Below, in pieces: positions 1 through 8,518 of a DNA stretch of 64,000 bases. The DNA is taken from NCBI RefSeq assembly GCF_000211475.1, contig NC_015474.1, positions 1,364,001 to 1,428,000 of the forward strand, given 5' to 3'. This DNA comes from Pyrococcus sp. NA2 (GTDB lineage: Archaea; Methanobacteriota_B; Thermococci; Thermococcales; Thermococcaceae). The translations under genes and the position numbers were made by a program. Below the pieces are notes generated by a model. It ran no database searches. It was not told where the DNA came from and saw only the letters and a list, made by a program, of their open reading frames with translations. Every line of letters starts with the position of its first letter. Positions within the stretch are counted from its first letter, which is position 1.

Positions 1-624
1 GCTAAAATCCTTGAGACCATAGTTTTAGCTTCAAACGAGCTTTGTGAAGGACAGGCTATGGATTTAGAATTCGAGAATAGGGAGGCGGTAACAATAGAAG
101 AATACATGAACATGGTTAGTGGAAAAACTGGGGCTTTATTCGAAGCCTCGGCGAAAATTGGAGGGATAGTTGGAAGTGAAAGTGAGGAATACATAAACGC
201 TCTTGCGAGATGGGGTAGAAATGTAGGAATAGCCTTTCAGATATGGGATGACGTTCTCGATCTGATAGCCGATGAGAAGAAGCTTGGAAAGCCTGTAGGG
301 AGTGACATAAGGAAGGGTAAGAAGACCTTAATAGTTGCTCACTTCTTTGAGAACGCAGATGAAAAAGCCAAGGAGAGATTCCTAAAGGTCTTTGGAAAGT
401 ATGCTGGGGACGTTAGGGGAAGTGGCATAATAGAGGAAGATGTGAAAGCGGAGGTTATGGAAGCAATAGAATTATTAAAGGAGTATGGAAGCATAGATTA
501 TGCAGCTAAAGTCGCCAAAGAACTTGTAGATAAGGCAAATGAAGCGTTAAGCATCCTTCCAGAGAGTAAAGCCAGGAGAGATCTTGAGTTACTTGCCAAT
601 TTCATTGTTGAGAGGGAGTATTGA
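1..624 (+). CDS. idsA: Polyprenyl (geranylgeranyl/farnesyl-type) diphosphate synthase, C-terminal part
   Basis: The reading frame is open from base 1, so the gene enters from outside the window and its N-terminal half, including the first Asp-rich motif, is missing. The visible part holds the GQAMDLEFE segment that follows the catalytic core and the second Asp-rich motif FQIWDDVLDLIAD, which binds Mg2+ and the diphosphate of the homoallylic substrate. In archaea these enzymes chain isopentenyl diphosphate into the C15-C25 prenyl diphosphates used for ether lipids. The family is certain. Product chain length cannot be read because the residues before the first DDxxD are not in view. Confidence 0.93.
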   Translation, partial: AKILETIVLASNELCEGQAMDLEFENREAVTIEEYMNMVSGKTGALFEASAKIGGIVGSESEEYINALARWGRNVGIAFQIWDDVLDLIADEKKLGKPVGSDIRKGKKTLIVAHFFENADEKAKERFLKVFGKYAGDVRGSGIIEEDVKAEVMEAIELLKEYGSIDYAAKVAKELVDKANEALSILPESKARRDLELLANFIVEREY

Positions 625-827
625 ATGGACAAGTTCGACTTGGAGTTGGAGAAACGTAAGTTGGGTCTCCTCTCATAGTTTTTCCTTTGTTATGGGAAGC
701 ATTAAAGTTCATGTCACGTTCTCATGCTAAAGGGAGACATACTCTCAAACCTCTTTATGAACTTCAAGGTCAGTAACCTAAAATTCATTTCATCTAGTGA
801 GCGGTAAAGTTAAAAAATTAAGGTTTC

Positions 828-839
828 CGAAAATTTTCG
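828..839. repeat. 12-bp perfect palindrome just upstream of the NAD kinase start
   Basis: CGAAAATTTTCG ends seven bases before the ATG at 846, where a leaderless archaeal promoter would have its start region. A bound protein here could block transcription initiation. There is no second copy near by and no known consensus match, so an operator role is only a suggestion. Confidence 0.3.
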
Positions 840-845
840 ATTTTC

Positions 846-1679
846 ATGAAATTTGGCATAGTTGCAAGAAGGGATAAGGAGGAAGCCCTTAAGCTTGCCT
901 ACAGGGTTTACGATTACCTCAAGGTTAAAGGTTATGAGGTTATAGTTGATTCTGAGACCCATAAGCACTTTCCATATTTCAGAGATGAAGATGTTGCAAG
1001 GCTTGAGGACTTTGATGTTGACTTTATAATAGCCATTGGAGGAGATGGGACAATTTTAAGGATAGAACACAAAACCAAGAAGGATATTCCCATATTAAGC
1101 ATAAACATGGGAACTCTCGGATTTTTAACGGAGGTAGAACCTTCAGAAACATTTTTTGCTATAAATAGACTCTTAAGAGGGGAGTATTATATAGATGAGA
1201 GGATAAAGCTCAGAACCTACATTGATGGGGAGGCTAGAATCCCGGATGCATTGAATGAGGTTGCAATACTAACCGGAATTCCAGGGAAGATAATTCATCT
1301 GAGATATTACGTTGATGGCGGATTAGCTGATGAGGTTAGGGCAGATGGACTGGTTGTCGCGACACCAACTGGTTCAACAGGATACGCGATGTCAGCTGGA
1401 GGTCCATTTGTCGATCCTAGACTTGACGTAATAATAGTAACTCCCCTCTTGCCCCTTCCAAAGACCTCCGTTCCAATGATAATTCCCGGATACTCGACGA
1501 TTGAAATTGAGTTCGTTACGAAAAGGGAAGTGATACTTGCTGTTGATGGCCAATATTATGAGCACATATCTCCTGATGTTGAGATTACAATTAAGAAGAG
1601 TCCCAGGAAGACGAAATTTGTTCGCTTCACAAAGGAGATATATCCAAAGTACACTATGAGAATAAAGGAAAGGCATTAG
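846..1679 (+). CDS. nadK: NAD kinase (ATP/polyphosphate NAD kinase family)
   Basis: Phosphorylates NAD+ at the 2'-hydroxyl of adenosine to make NADP+. The 277-residue length is normal for the archaeal family. The diagnostic GGDGT loop is at about residues 65-69, followed by NMGTLGF and the conserved [15 protein letters not shown] segment at about 178-192. No Shine-Dalgarno sequence precedes the ATG, which suits a leaderless transcript. It converges on homoserine dehydrogenase, an NADP-binding enzyme, and the two stop codons share four bases. The family assignment is secure; the phosphate donor preference (ATP or polyphosphate) is not visible. Confidence 0.95.
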   Translation: MKFGIVARRDKEEALKLAYRVYDYLKVKGYEVIVDSETHKHFPYFRDEDVARLEDFDVDFIIAIGGDGTILRIEHKTKKDIPILSINMGTLGFLTEVEPSETFFAINRLLRGEYYIDERIKLRTYIDGEARIPDALNEVAILTGIPGKIIHLRYYVDGGLADEVRADGLVVATPTGSTGYAMSAGGPFVDPRLDVIIVTPLLPLPKTSVPMIIPGYSTIEIEFVTKREVILAVDGQYYEHISPDVEITIKKSPRKTKFVRFTKEIYPKYTMRIKERH

Positions 1680-2632
1680 CGTAAGTTAGGAAACTTAAGT
1701 GCTGCCTTTATTATGTCTGTAAAGACACCACTAGCAGTTACCCTTCCTCCTCCCCCAGGTCCTTTTAGAACAACTTCTAAGTTATTCGTCTTTATTATAG
1801 CTGCATTCATCACTCCAGATACGAGCAGAGGACTTTCACTCTCGAGTTTTCTCGGCATAACTTTGACTCTGCCCCTCGAGATTTCGGCCACAAGTCTAAC
1901 ATTTCTAGCGTCTCTTACTTCTCTAATGCCAATTCTTTCCTCCTCCTCTGGAGGTTCTCCATAGGAAACCCAATGCAATATCCTAGCTTTATAATAAGCA
2001 TCTATTCCATCTATATCCTTTGATGGATCCTCCTCAAGGATTCCAAGGGATTTTGCCTCTTTTACGGCTTCATCTAAACTCATTCCCTTCTCCATACTTG
2101 TAAGTATGAAGGTTGTGCTTGCATTAAGGACTGCTTTAATCTCTTCTATTCTCTCCCCAAGTAAATTCTCTCTTAGCAGTCCAATTATTGGAGTTCCAGC
2201 CATTACAGTTGACTCGAAGAATATACCTACCTTATTTTCTCTGGCCATGTCAATTAATTCCTTATAGTGTTCGGCTATTGGAGGTTTGTTGCTAGTGACG
2301 ATGCTCACACCCTCTTTGAGGGCAAATTCGTAAAGTTTGAATGCCCCGTCCCAACTACTTACATCCACAAGTATATCTGGTCTAACTTCCTCAATGAGTT
2401 CCTGGGGTGTGAAGTTATACACCTCATAATCTCCCATGCTACTTAGTTTTCCCGTTGATTCCTTAACTTCCTTGGCCTCAAGAATGTCAAAGTCTCCCCA
2501 AATCGTGCCACTTCTGTCTGTTATTGATATAACTTGAAGTTCGATGTTATAAATTCTCGGACTCTCTGCTATAATTTCAGCCAGAGCTCTTCCAACGGTT
2601 CCAAATCCAAAAATTGAAATTTTGACTTTCAT
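1676..2632 (-). CDS. hom: Homoserine dehydrogenase (monofunctional)
   Basis: Reduces aspartate semialdehyde to homoserine on the route to methionine and threonine. The N-terminal Rossmann loop GFGTVG is at about residues 9-14, followed by the SNKPP motif near residue 113 and the catalytic-domain segment around [10 protein letters not shown] near 140. At 318 residues it has no ACT or aspartokinase domain. It lies 1.7 kb downstream of the methionine operon on the same strand, separated by a symporter gene and a T-rich terminator, so it is probably its own unit but serves the same pathway. No SD is visible upstream of the ATG; an AT-rich box about 25 bases upstream suggests leaderless initiation. 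Confidence 0.95.
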   Translation of the reverse strand: MKVKISIFGFGTVGRALAEIIAESPRIYNIELQVISITDRSGTIWGDFDILEAKEVKESTGKLSSMGDYEVYNFTPQELIEEVRPDILVDVSSWDGAFKLYEFALKEGVSIVTSNKPPIAEHYKELIDMARENKVGIFFESTVMAGTPIIGLLRENLLGERIEEIKAVLNASTTFILTSMEKGMSLDEAVKEAKSLGILEEDPSKDIDGIDAYYKARILHWVSYGEPPEEEERIGIREVRDARNVRLVAEISRGRVKVMPRKLESESPLLVSGVMNAAIIKTNNLEVVLKGPGGGGRVTASGVFTDIIKAALKFPNLR

Positions 2633-2643
2633 GGGAGGTTCTT

Positions 2644-2688
2644 CGAAAAAAGAATTAAAAATATTTTGAGAAAAAGATTGAAAATATG
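2644..2688 (-). terminator. T-rich archaeal terminator after the symporter gene
   Basis: Read on the minus strand, the gap between the symporter stop and the hom start contains three runs of five to six T separated by short A/T stretches. U-tracts of this kind end transcripts in Thermococcales. The same AT-rich gap must also hold the hom promoter. Confidence 0.5.
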
Positions 2689-4143
2689 TCAGGCTTTTTC
2701 TGGCTTTAAAACGTATGTTGAAATTACTGCAACTATCAACGTGACTATAAAGTTCATGAGCCTAACTGAAACCTTTGCATCAAGTCCAGAGCTTATCCAG
2801 AATACAGTAAACACTAGTCCTGCTATAATTGTCGGAGGAACAGCCTTTCCATGGAATTTCTTCCAGAATAGAGTAAGTATCACGATAACTGAAAACGTGT
2901 CACCTATACCCGCCCATGTGTATCCCACTATTGTATATATTAGGTGAGAAGGGACAATGTATGCCATTATAAGGGCTATCACTCCTAGGGTTATTGTCGT
3001 TAATCTCGAAACCATGAGGCTCTTCTTGGGATCAGTCTCATTCTTGTATAAATAAGGCCTTACTATATTCTCCGAAAATTCTGTTGAGGACAAGATTAGT
3101 AGCGAGTCAGCTGTAGATAACATTGCTGCAACCGCACCAGTTATGAAAACAGCGGCTATTGCAGGTGGGAATAATTTAAGCATTACAGATGGCATAACTT
3201 GCTCTGGATCCTTTAGACCCTCTGGTCCAAATATCGCCAGCCCAATCCATCCAATCATAAGAGCTCCAATGTATGCAAGGATTGTCCATGCAATTCCAAC
3301 GTTTCTAGCGACTTTTGCATTTTTCTCATCTTTTATTGCCATGAATCTTATGCTTAACTGTGGCATTCCTCCAAGATAACCGAAGAACCATGAGAACTCA
3401 GCTATTACAAAGATTATCGCAGCTGATCCAGCCAATCCTCCAAGGATCGTTGAGTATTTAGTACCTGCTTTGGTCAATGCCTCTGTGATGGATGTTGCAT
3501 ACAGTTCAGGATGGTGAGCTATGTAGAGGATTCCAACTATAGGGGCTATAACCAAAGTTGCTATCATGACTATTGCTTGAACTGTATCCGTGTAGGCTAC
3601 ACTCTTAAGCCCTCCCATGACAGTGTAAGGGAGTATTATCAAAGCTGTTATCAGCATTCCAATCTTGGGATCAATGCCAAAAAGTGTATTCAGTACTTTT
3701 CCACCTCCCAAATATTGGGCTCCAACGTAAAAGAAGAAGAAAAATGTTATCGTTGCACTACCTAGGATTCTTATCCATTTCTCAGCTTCCGGATGTCTTT
3801 TTGCTATATAATCAACGAAAGTAACGGCGTCATATTTCTCAGCCTCTCTCCTAAGCCTCCCTGCAAATATTGCCCAAGCAACTATTATTCCGAGAACACA
3901 TCCAACTGCTGGCCAAATAGCTGCTAGACCGGCTGCGAATGCAAATCCTGGCAACCCTAATAGACACCACGCTGACTCTCCAGTAGCACGCTCGGAAAGT
4001 GCCGCGACCCATCCAGGTAGTTGTCTACCTGCTATTGAAAAGTCTTTGTGACTTCTTGCTTTTCTACCTTGATAAATTCCAACGCTAATAAGAAAACCCA
4101 GATAAAGGACAAGAACTGTTAATATTTGAGTCCTTGCTTCCAT
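2689..4143 (-). CDS. Sodium:solute symporter family (SSS, PutP-like) permease
   Basis: An integral membrane protein of 484 residues with about 13 hydrophobic segments, the usual size for SSS transporters. The early segment with RQLPGWVAALSERATGESAW (about residues 40-60) is the conserved SSS region of TM2, and the ADSLLILSSTEF stretch near 370 is a family signature around the Na+ site. It probably imports a small solute such as proline or another amino acid with Na+; the substrate cannot be told from sequence. The start ATG has a good SD (GGAGG) nine bases upstream. It follows the methionine operon after an AT-rich gap and has its own promoter region. Confidence 0.88.
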   Translation of the reverse strand: MEARTQILTVLVLYLGFLISVGIYQGRKARSHKDFSIAGRQLPGWVAALSERATGESAWCLLGLPGFAFAAGLAAIWPAVGCVLGIIVAWAIFAGRLRREAEKYDAVTFVDYIAKRHPEAEKWIRILGSATITFFFFFYVGAQYLGGGKVLNTLFGIDPKIGMLITALIILPYTVMGGLKSVAYTDTVQAIVMIATLVIAPIVGILYIAHHPELYATSITEALTKAGTKYSTILGGLAGSAAIIFVIAEFSWFFGYLGGMPQLSIRFMAIKDEKNAKVARNVGIAWTILAYIGALMIGWIGLAIFGPEGLKDPEQVMPSVMLKLFPPAIAAVFITGAVAAMLSTADSLLILSSTEFSENIVRPYLYKNETDPKKSLMVSRLTTITLGVIALIMAYIVPSHLIYTIVGYTWAGIGDTFSVIVILTLFWKKFHGKAVPPTIIAGLVFTVFWISSGLDAKVSVRLMNFIVTLIVAVISTYVLKPEKA

Positions 4144-4300
4144 ATGTACATCGCCTCCAAACTTGTACTATAGAGAATATTGTCATACATATATGGAGAA
4201 AATTTATTTAAAAATTTTTTCAATAAAATTTGACAAACAAAAATAATAAAATTGAAAAATTGAGATCTTTCCCGGCTTCCAGAAGAAAAAAGTAACAAGG
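4144..4300 (-). promoter_or_regulatory. AT-rich gap: terminator of the methionine operon and promoter of the symporter
   Basis: On the minus strand the first bases after the methionine synthase stop include a T6 run (from 4291 back to 4286) and further T5 runs, followed by a very AT-rich segment that can supply the TATA box of the symporter. The individual TATA box cannot be picked with confidence. No ORF or RNA motif was seen. Confidence 0.4.
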
Positions 4301-5317
4301 CTAGATATCTTTCAATGTTCTAAATTCTGTACTCGTCTTTCCTTCCTTCTCAAGTTCCTTCCTCACTATCTTAACGGCCTTCACCATGTTTACGAGTTTC
4401 TGGTACGCTATTTTTCTGTCCAACAGCTTTAGTCCACAATCTGGATTTATGTATAGCCACTCTGGTTCTAAGTATTCAAATGCCTTCTTTATGGCCCTAA
4501 CTATCTCTTCAACGCTCTCGATTCTCGGGTTGTGGACGTCGACAACACCAAATCCAAGTTCCTTGTTTGAGAGCTTTTTGAGGAAGTCCATGTCTCTGAA
4601 CTGCCTGTTAGCAAATTCCAAGGCAAACTGTGTAACCTTGATATCATCGAAGTAATCAGCAAGGAGATAGTAATTCGAGTAACATACATGCAACCCGACC
4701 TTTATCTTGATACCCTTCACGGCTCTATTGATTGCATCAACTGCCAAGGGTACCTCATCTGGATGGTTCAGCATTGCTGGTTCATCAAGTTGTATGTATA
4801 GAGCTCCATGATCTTCAAGTGTCTTGAGTTCCCTGTTTATTATCTTCGCAAGATCCATTACGAAGCTCTCCTTGTCTGGATAGTACTCATTGAAGCTCCA
4901 TTCAGCTATTGTGTAGGGACCGGTTATTGGGACCTTCACTATCTCCCTAGTCGTATTCTCCTTGACCCATAGGAATTCATCTAAAACGAGTGGTTCCTTG
5001 TACTCAAGCTTGTCAACGGCTGCAGCTTTGTTGAAGTATGCATTGCCCCAGACTCTAACTGGACCGTAGAATCTGAAGCCTCCAATCTTTGAGGTAAAAT
5101 GCTCAGTCATTTCACTTCTCCACATCTCTCCATCCCAAGGAATATCGACTCCAGCTCTCTCATGCTCCCTCAGAACTGCAACGCTTGCATCCTTGACAGC
5201 CTCTTTAAAGTCCTCTTCTGGTATCTTTCCTAGGTCTCTTAACTTATACATCCTAAGTAACCATCTGGGCTTGGGATAACTTCCAATAACACTTGTGGGA
5301 AGGATTGGGAGTTCCAT
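4301..5317 (-). CDS. metE: Core MetE-type methionine synthase (C-terminal, zinc-binding half)
   Basis: Homologue of the catalytic C-terminal barrel of cobalamin-independent methionine synthase, 338 residues. The zinc ligands of MetE can be matched: a His-x-Cys in GLHVCYSNY at about residue 210 and a late Cys in PDCGLK near 295. It should transfer a methyl group to homocysteine, but as a stand-alone core its methyl donor is uncertain; stand-alone MetE cores in other prokaryotes are folate-independent. The start at 5317 is chosen over an upstream ATG at 5341 because GGAGGTGA lies 5 bases before it and it removes the overlap with the previous gene, whose stop is at 5319. Last gene of the methionine operon. 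Confidence 0.88.
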   Translation of the reverse strand: MELPILPTSVIGSYPKPRWLLRMYKLRDLGKIPEEDFKEAVKDASVAVLREHERAGVDIPWDGEMWRSEMTEHFTSKIGGFRFYGPVRVWGNAYFNKAAAVDKLEYKEPLVLDEFLWVKENTTREIVKVPITGPYTIAEWSFNEYYPDKESFVMDLAKIINRELKTLEDHGALYIQLDEPAMLNHPDEVPLAVDAINRAVKGIKIKVGLHVCYSNYYLLADYFDDIKVTQFALEFANRQFRDMDFLKKLSNKELGFGVVDVHNPRIESVEEIVRAIKKAFEYLEPEWLYINPDCGLKLLDRKIAYQKLVNMVKAVKIVRKELEKEGKTSTEFRTLKDI

Positions 5318-5318
5318 T

Positions 5319-6248
5319 TCACTCACCTCCAAGCTTTCCAAGTAACTTTAATTTTCTCCAGGCGACGCTTTCAGGTAGGAAGTCAAGCAAGGTGTTCGGT
5401 GTTACGTAGATCTTTTCAAATCTGTTCATGTATTTCCTAAGCTTATCTCTCAGTCTGTCAGCTCGTTCCATCTTTGTTTCCCTTGCGTTCACGATTCCGA
5501 GTCCAACTTCGCCTTCCACGCCTTCAGGTAGCTCTCCCTCTACAAGATCGACGTTTAGAATAACTCCCTTTGGAATCACTTGAGGGGTTCCAAAATATGT
5601 CACCACCCAGAGCTTCTTTATCCTTGCAAGGTCCTCGATCGCTGACTTTGCAACATCTTTACTTACGTGCTCTTCAACTTCTCTAGTTGCCTTGGACAAC
5701 TCAGCTGCTAGAGCTGGCTCTTGAAGCTCTACTATCTGAACATCGAGCTCCTTCATTAATTCTCCTATGACTCCCTTGTATGCCTCAACGAGTTCATCCA
5801 AGGTTTTGTAATACTCATTTATTGAGTGGTACGCGAGAGTAACTGGTCCAGGAAGTACAGCCTTTAGAGTTGCCTCTGGATACACTTCCTCTCTTATTTC
5901 CTGGGCTATCTTTATCCATTCTGGAATTGGATTCTCTTTTAAGGATAGATCTCCTTTAACTACTGGTGAGCGATAGAAGAAGTTGTTCTCGTAGAACTTG
6001 AAGAGTCCATTGACTTCAATCCCGTCAATGTATCTTATCAGCGGGTTAAAGATGTCATCCCAGCGATAGAGACCGTCGGTTATTATCTTTATATTGGCCC
6101 TCTTTAGGTTCTCAAAAGCCTTCTTAGTGTAGGCTCTGTAAGCTTCCTCGAGCTTCTCTTCGCTGAGCCTCCCTATTAGGTACTGCTCTATCTTCTTTGC
6201 TAATCCAACTGGTCTTGGAAGACTACCTATCAAGGCTGGAACTATCAT
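5319..6248 (-). CDS. MetE-related protein lacking the zinc site (partner half of methionine synthase)
   Basis: A 309-residue TIM-barrel protein related to MetE, beginning with the barrel-start motif LIGSLPRP, equivalent to VIGSYPKP in the next gene. The positions that carry zinc ligands in MetE are replaced: the His-x-Cys strand reads VVTYFGTP and the late Cys loop reads VTPNTLLD. It therefore probably cannot activate homocysteine alone and may bind the methyl donor or act as a structural partner of the downstream core MetE. Start and the preceding gene's stop overlap as ATGA, implying translational coupling. Family is confident; role is inference. Confidence 0.8.
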   Translation of the reverse strand: MIVPALIGSLPRPVGLAKKIEQYLIGRLSEEKLEEAYRAYTKKAFENLKRANIKIITDGLYRWDDIFNPLIRYIDGIEVNGLFKFYENNFFYRSPVVKGDLSLKENPIPEWIKIAQEIREEVYPEATLKAVLPGPVTLAYHSINEYYKTLDELVEAYKGVIGELMKELDVQIVELQEPALAAELSKATREVEEHVSKDVAKSAIEDLARIKKLWVVTYFGTPQVIPKGVILNVDLVEGELPEGVEGEVGLGIVNARETKMERADRLRDKLRKYMNRFEKIYVTPNTLLDFLPESVAWRKLKLLGKLGGE

Positions 6249-7276
6249 TTACCTCCCCCCAAACTTTCTTTTATTAAATCTAAGGCCTCGTTGAGCTTCT
6301 CCTCCCAGGAGGAGTCATCGAAGATTATCAGATTAATCCCTCCCAATTCTAAGGTTGACACTTCCTCAACGATATCCTCAAATTTACTTCCAGTTTCAAC
6401 TCCCATCTTTCTCAATAACCCTTCAAGTTCCTCCGTGATCGGATACAGAAGGGAAACAATCACGGGTATCTCTCTTCCGGAATACTTGAGTGACTCGGCA
6501 ATTATCTCTGGGATTCTTCTAACTACTTTGACGTTTGCAACCACTTGCGTGAATATTAAGTCAGCTCCAGCTATCACTTTTCTTGCCAACCTTTTTCCTT
6601 CTAGCTTAACGGAATAACTTGGATTCATTGTTGCAGCTATGAATGGTCTTTCCTTGATGTTCAAGGTTTCTCCAGTTGGCATTATGCCAGAGAACATCAA
6701 TTTTGCCAGTTTTATCATATTTGCAGAATCGAGGTCAAACACTGGCTTCGTATGAAGTAGAAAGCCTGGCCAGTCGCCAGTTGTTAAAAGCACTCCTTCG
6801 AAGTCAAGCTCGATTGCAGTTCTTATCTCAGCAGCTATTGCAAGAGCATTTCTATCTTTCCCGGTTATGTGTGGCATAACTTGAAATCCTTGGAGCTTTA
6901 GCCAGGTTGCGAGAGCCGTTGGAGAAATGTGTGGGTAACCTAGGGGATTGTCTGGAATCGTGAATAAATAGCCCCTCTTCTCAAATTCTCTTACTCCTCT
7001 CTCGAAGAGTCTTAAGGGAAATTCAACGGATATTGCCTTATTCTTCTCGAGGGCTTTTATAAACTCGCTATCCTTAATCTTAACTTCCCTGGGAGTCGAT
7101 TTTTCCATCTCCACTATAATTGGATGTTCCATTAAGAGGGAAGCTCCATCCAGTAACTCGAGCCTCTTAACTACCTCCACCCAGGGACATCTCCTCCCAT
7201 CCACCTCACATATGCCATTCAATGCTCCTCCGCAGGGGCCATTCAAAAGATCCTTAGGACAGCCCGGAACTCTCAT
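6245..7276 (-). CDS. MetV-MetF fusion: methylenetetrahydrofolate reductase-like protein with N-terminal four-Cys module
   Basis: Residues 1-32 carry Cys6, Cys15, Cys23 and Cys30 around an NGPCGG motif, typical of the MTHFR_C/MetV module that partners MetF in acetogens. Residues from about 60 onward form a MetF-like barrel with TTGDWPG near the flavin site and a late NLIIFDDSS strand. It would reduce a methylene-pterin to a methyl-pterin, feeding methyl groups to the two MetE-like proteins. In many bacteria MetV and MetF are separate genes; here they are fused with MetV first. A strong SD (GGGGGTGG) precedes the ATG, and the start overlaps the stop of the upstream gene by 4 bp. The in vivo pterin is not known from sequence. 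Confidence 0.82.
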   Translation of the reverse strand: MRVPGCPKDLLNGPCGGALNGICEVDGRRCPWVEVVKRLELLDGASLLMEHPIIVEMEKSTPREVKIKDSEFIKALEKNKAISVEFPLRLFERGVREFEKRGYLFTIPDNPLGYPHISPTALATWLKLQGFQVMPHITGKDRNALAIAAEIRTAIELDFEGVLLTTGDWPGFLLHTKPVFDLDSANMIKLAKLMFSGIMPTGETLNIKERPFIAATMNPSYSVKLEGKRLARKVIAGADLIFTQVVANVKVVRRIPEIIAESLKYSGREIPVIVSLLYPITEELEGLLRKMGVETGSKFEDIVEEVSTLELGGINLIIFDDSSWEEKLNEALDLIKESLGGGK

Positions 7277-8376
7277 TTAACCACCCCCAGGGCTCTATCT
7301 AAATCTTCTATGAGCTCATCAATTGGTTCTAATCCAACGGAAAGGCGAATTAACCCCTCTGTAATTCCCAAAACTTTTCTCTGTTCTTCGTCCATGCTCT
7401 TAGCGGCACTCTTGACTGGATAAGTTGCTATGCTTTCAACTCCCCCTAGGGAGGGGGATGGGAAGATCTTCCTGAGTTCTCTTAAGAAGGACACCGCATT
7501 TGACTCACTACCTACATCAAAGGTTACTACTGCCCCGAATAGATCCCTCTCAAATAACTTCCTTGCAATACTATGGTAGGGGTCATCCTTAAGACCTGGA
7601 TAGTGGACGTCCTTAACCTTTGGGTGCTCCTTAAGGAATTCCGCAATTGCTTGAGCACTCTTACACTGTCTCTCAAATCTGACCTCAAGTGTTCTCATCC
7701 CTCTTTCGATCATCCATGCCTCAAATGGCTGAATTATTGTTCCTAATCTCCTTCTCCAATCCCAGAGATCTTGTATGAATTCACCATTCCAGAGCAGAGC
7801 CCCACCAACTACATCATTGTGTCCAGCTATATACTTCGTTAGGCTGTGGACAACGAAATCTGCGTTATCTTTAAGTGGCTTGTACAAGAGGGGAGTTACG
7901 AATGTGTTGTCAACAACTATCGTTGCACCAACCTCTTTGCATCTCTTTATTACCTCAGGGACATCAATAACCTTCAAGGTTGGATTTGTCATCGTTTCTA
8001 CGAGAACTAACTTAGTGTTCTCATCTATAGCTTCAATTAATGACTCCGCATTGGGATAAGCAAGGGTGGTATTTATCCCAAATTTTCTAAGCAATTTTGC
8101 AAGCTCTATCGTTGTTCCATAACCCTCCATGGAGAGAACTATATTGTCGCCGGACTCTAGCAAGGAGAGATAGACTGTCGCTATGGCCGACATACCGCTG
8201 TTGAAAGCGAGAGCATGATCTGAACCCTCAAGTTTAGCGAGCTTAGCCTCTAAATTCATGATTGTAGGGTTTTCTTCCCTAGAATACTTTAGATCAGTAT
8301 TTCTATGGGTTTTATAAGCATCACCAACCTGCCTAAATACCGCTGTTATGTAGAGTGGCTCATGAAGAGGCTTCAT
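7273..8376 (-). CDS. Cystathionine gamma-synthase/gamma-lyase family PLP enzyme
   Basis: Cys/Met-metabolism PLP enzyme, 367 residues from the chosen start. Landmarks are the YSREENPT substrate loop, FNSGMSAI cofactor phosphate cradle, ETMTNPTLKV, DNTFVTP and the PLP lysine in HSLTKYIAGH. The operon with homocysteine-methylating proteins suggests that it supplies homocysteine or cystathionine, but synthase, lyase and sulfhydrylase activities cannot be separated by eye. The frame is open to 8520, but a TATA box at 8408-8413 places transcription start near 8384, so the 8520 start is excluded. ATGs at 8379 and 8376 follow GGGGGT, and 8376 has the better spacing. First gene of the methionine operon. 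Confidence 0.9.
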   Translation of the reverse strand: MKPLHEPLYITAVFRQVGDAYKTHRNTDLKYSREENPTIMNLEAKLAKLEGSDHALAFNSGMSAIATVYLSLLESGDNIVLSMEGYGTTIELAKLLRKFGINTTLAYPNAESLIEAIDENTKLVLVETMTNPTLKVIDVPEVIKRCKEVGATIVVDNTFVTPLLYKPLKDNADFVVHSLTKYIAGHNDVVGGALLWNGEFIQDLWDWRRRLGTIIQPFEAWMIERGMRTLEVRFERQCKSAQAIAEFLKEHPKVKDVHYPGLKDDPYHSIARKLFERDLFGAVVTFDVGSESNAVSFLRELRKIFPSPSLGGVESIATYPVKSAAKSMDEEQRKVLGITEGLIRLSVGLEPIDELIEDLDRALGVVK

Positions 8377-8407
8377 CATGACCCCCTGCATTGACTCATG
8401 GCAAAGC

Positions 8408-8420
8408 TTTATATCTTTTT
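8408..8420 (-). promoter_or_regulatory. Promoter of the methionine operon (BRE + TATA)
   Basis: On the minus strand AAAAAGATATAAAGC holds an A-rich BRE (8414-8420) followed by TATAAA (8408-8413). Transcription would start about 25 bases on, near 8384, giving a leader of only about 8 bases to the ATG at 8376. Confidence 0.7.
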
Positions 8421-8486
8421 CGACATAATTTACTGCATTAATTATAACTATTGAGAATATAACTTTCCGAAGTAACAAATGGGAAA

Positions 8487-8496
8487 TAGTTATAAA
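8487..8496 (+). promoter_or_regulatory. TATA box of the NSUN methyltransferase gene (leaderless)
   Basis: TAGTTATAAAT has its TATAAA at 8491-8496. The ATG at 8519 is about 25 bases downstream, exactly where transcription should begin, and no SD precedes it. The mRNA is probably leaderless. The TATA faces away from the methionine operon promoter about 80 bp off. Confidence 0.7.
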
Positions 8497-8518
8497 TTGG
8501 TAGGATTGAGCTCTTAGC

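Noticed and set aside
625-678. 17-codon ORF right after the prenyl synthase stop
   Set aside because: It is too short to support and has no SD; it may be the leftover of a longer gene but nothing downstream continues it.
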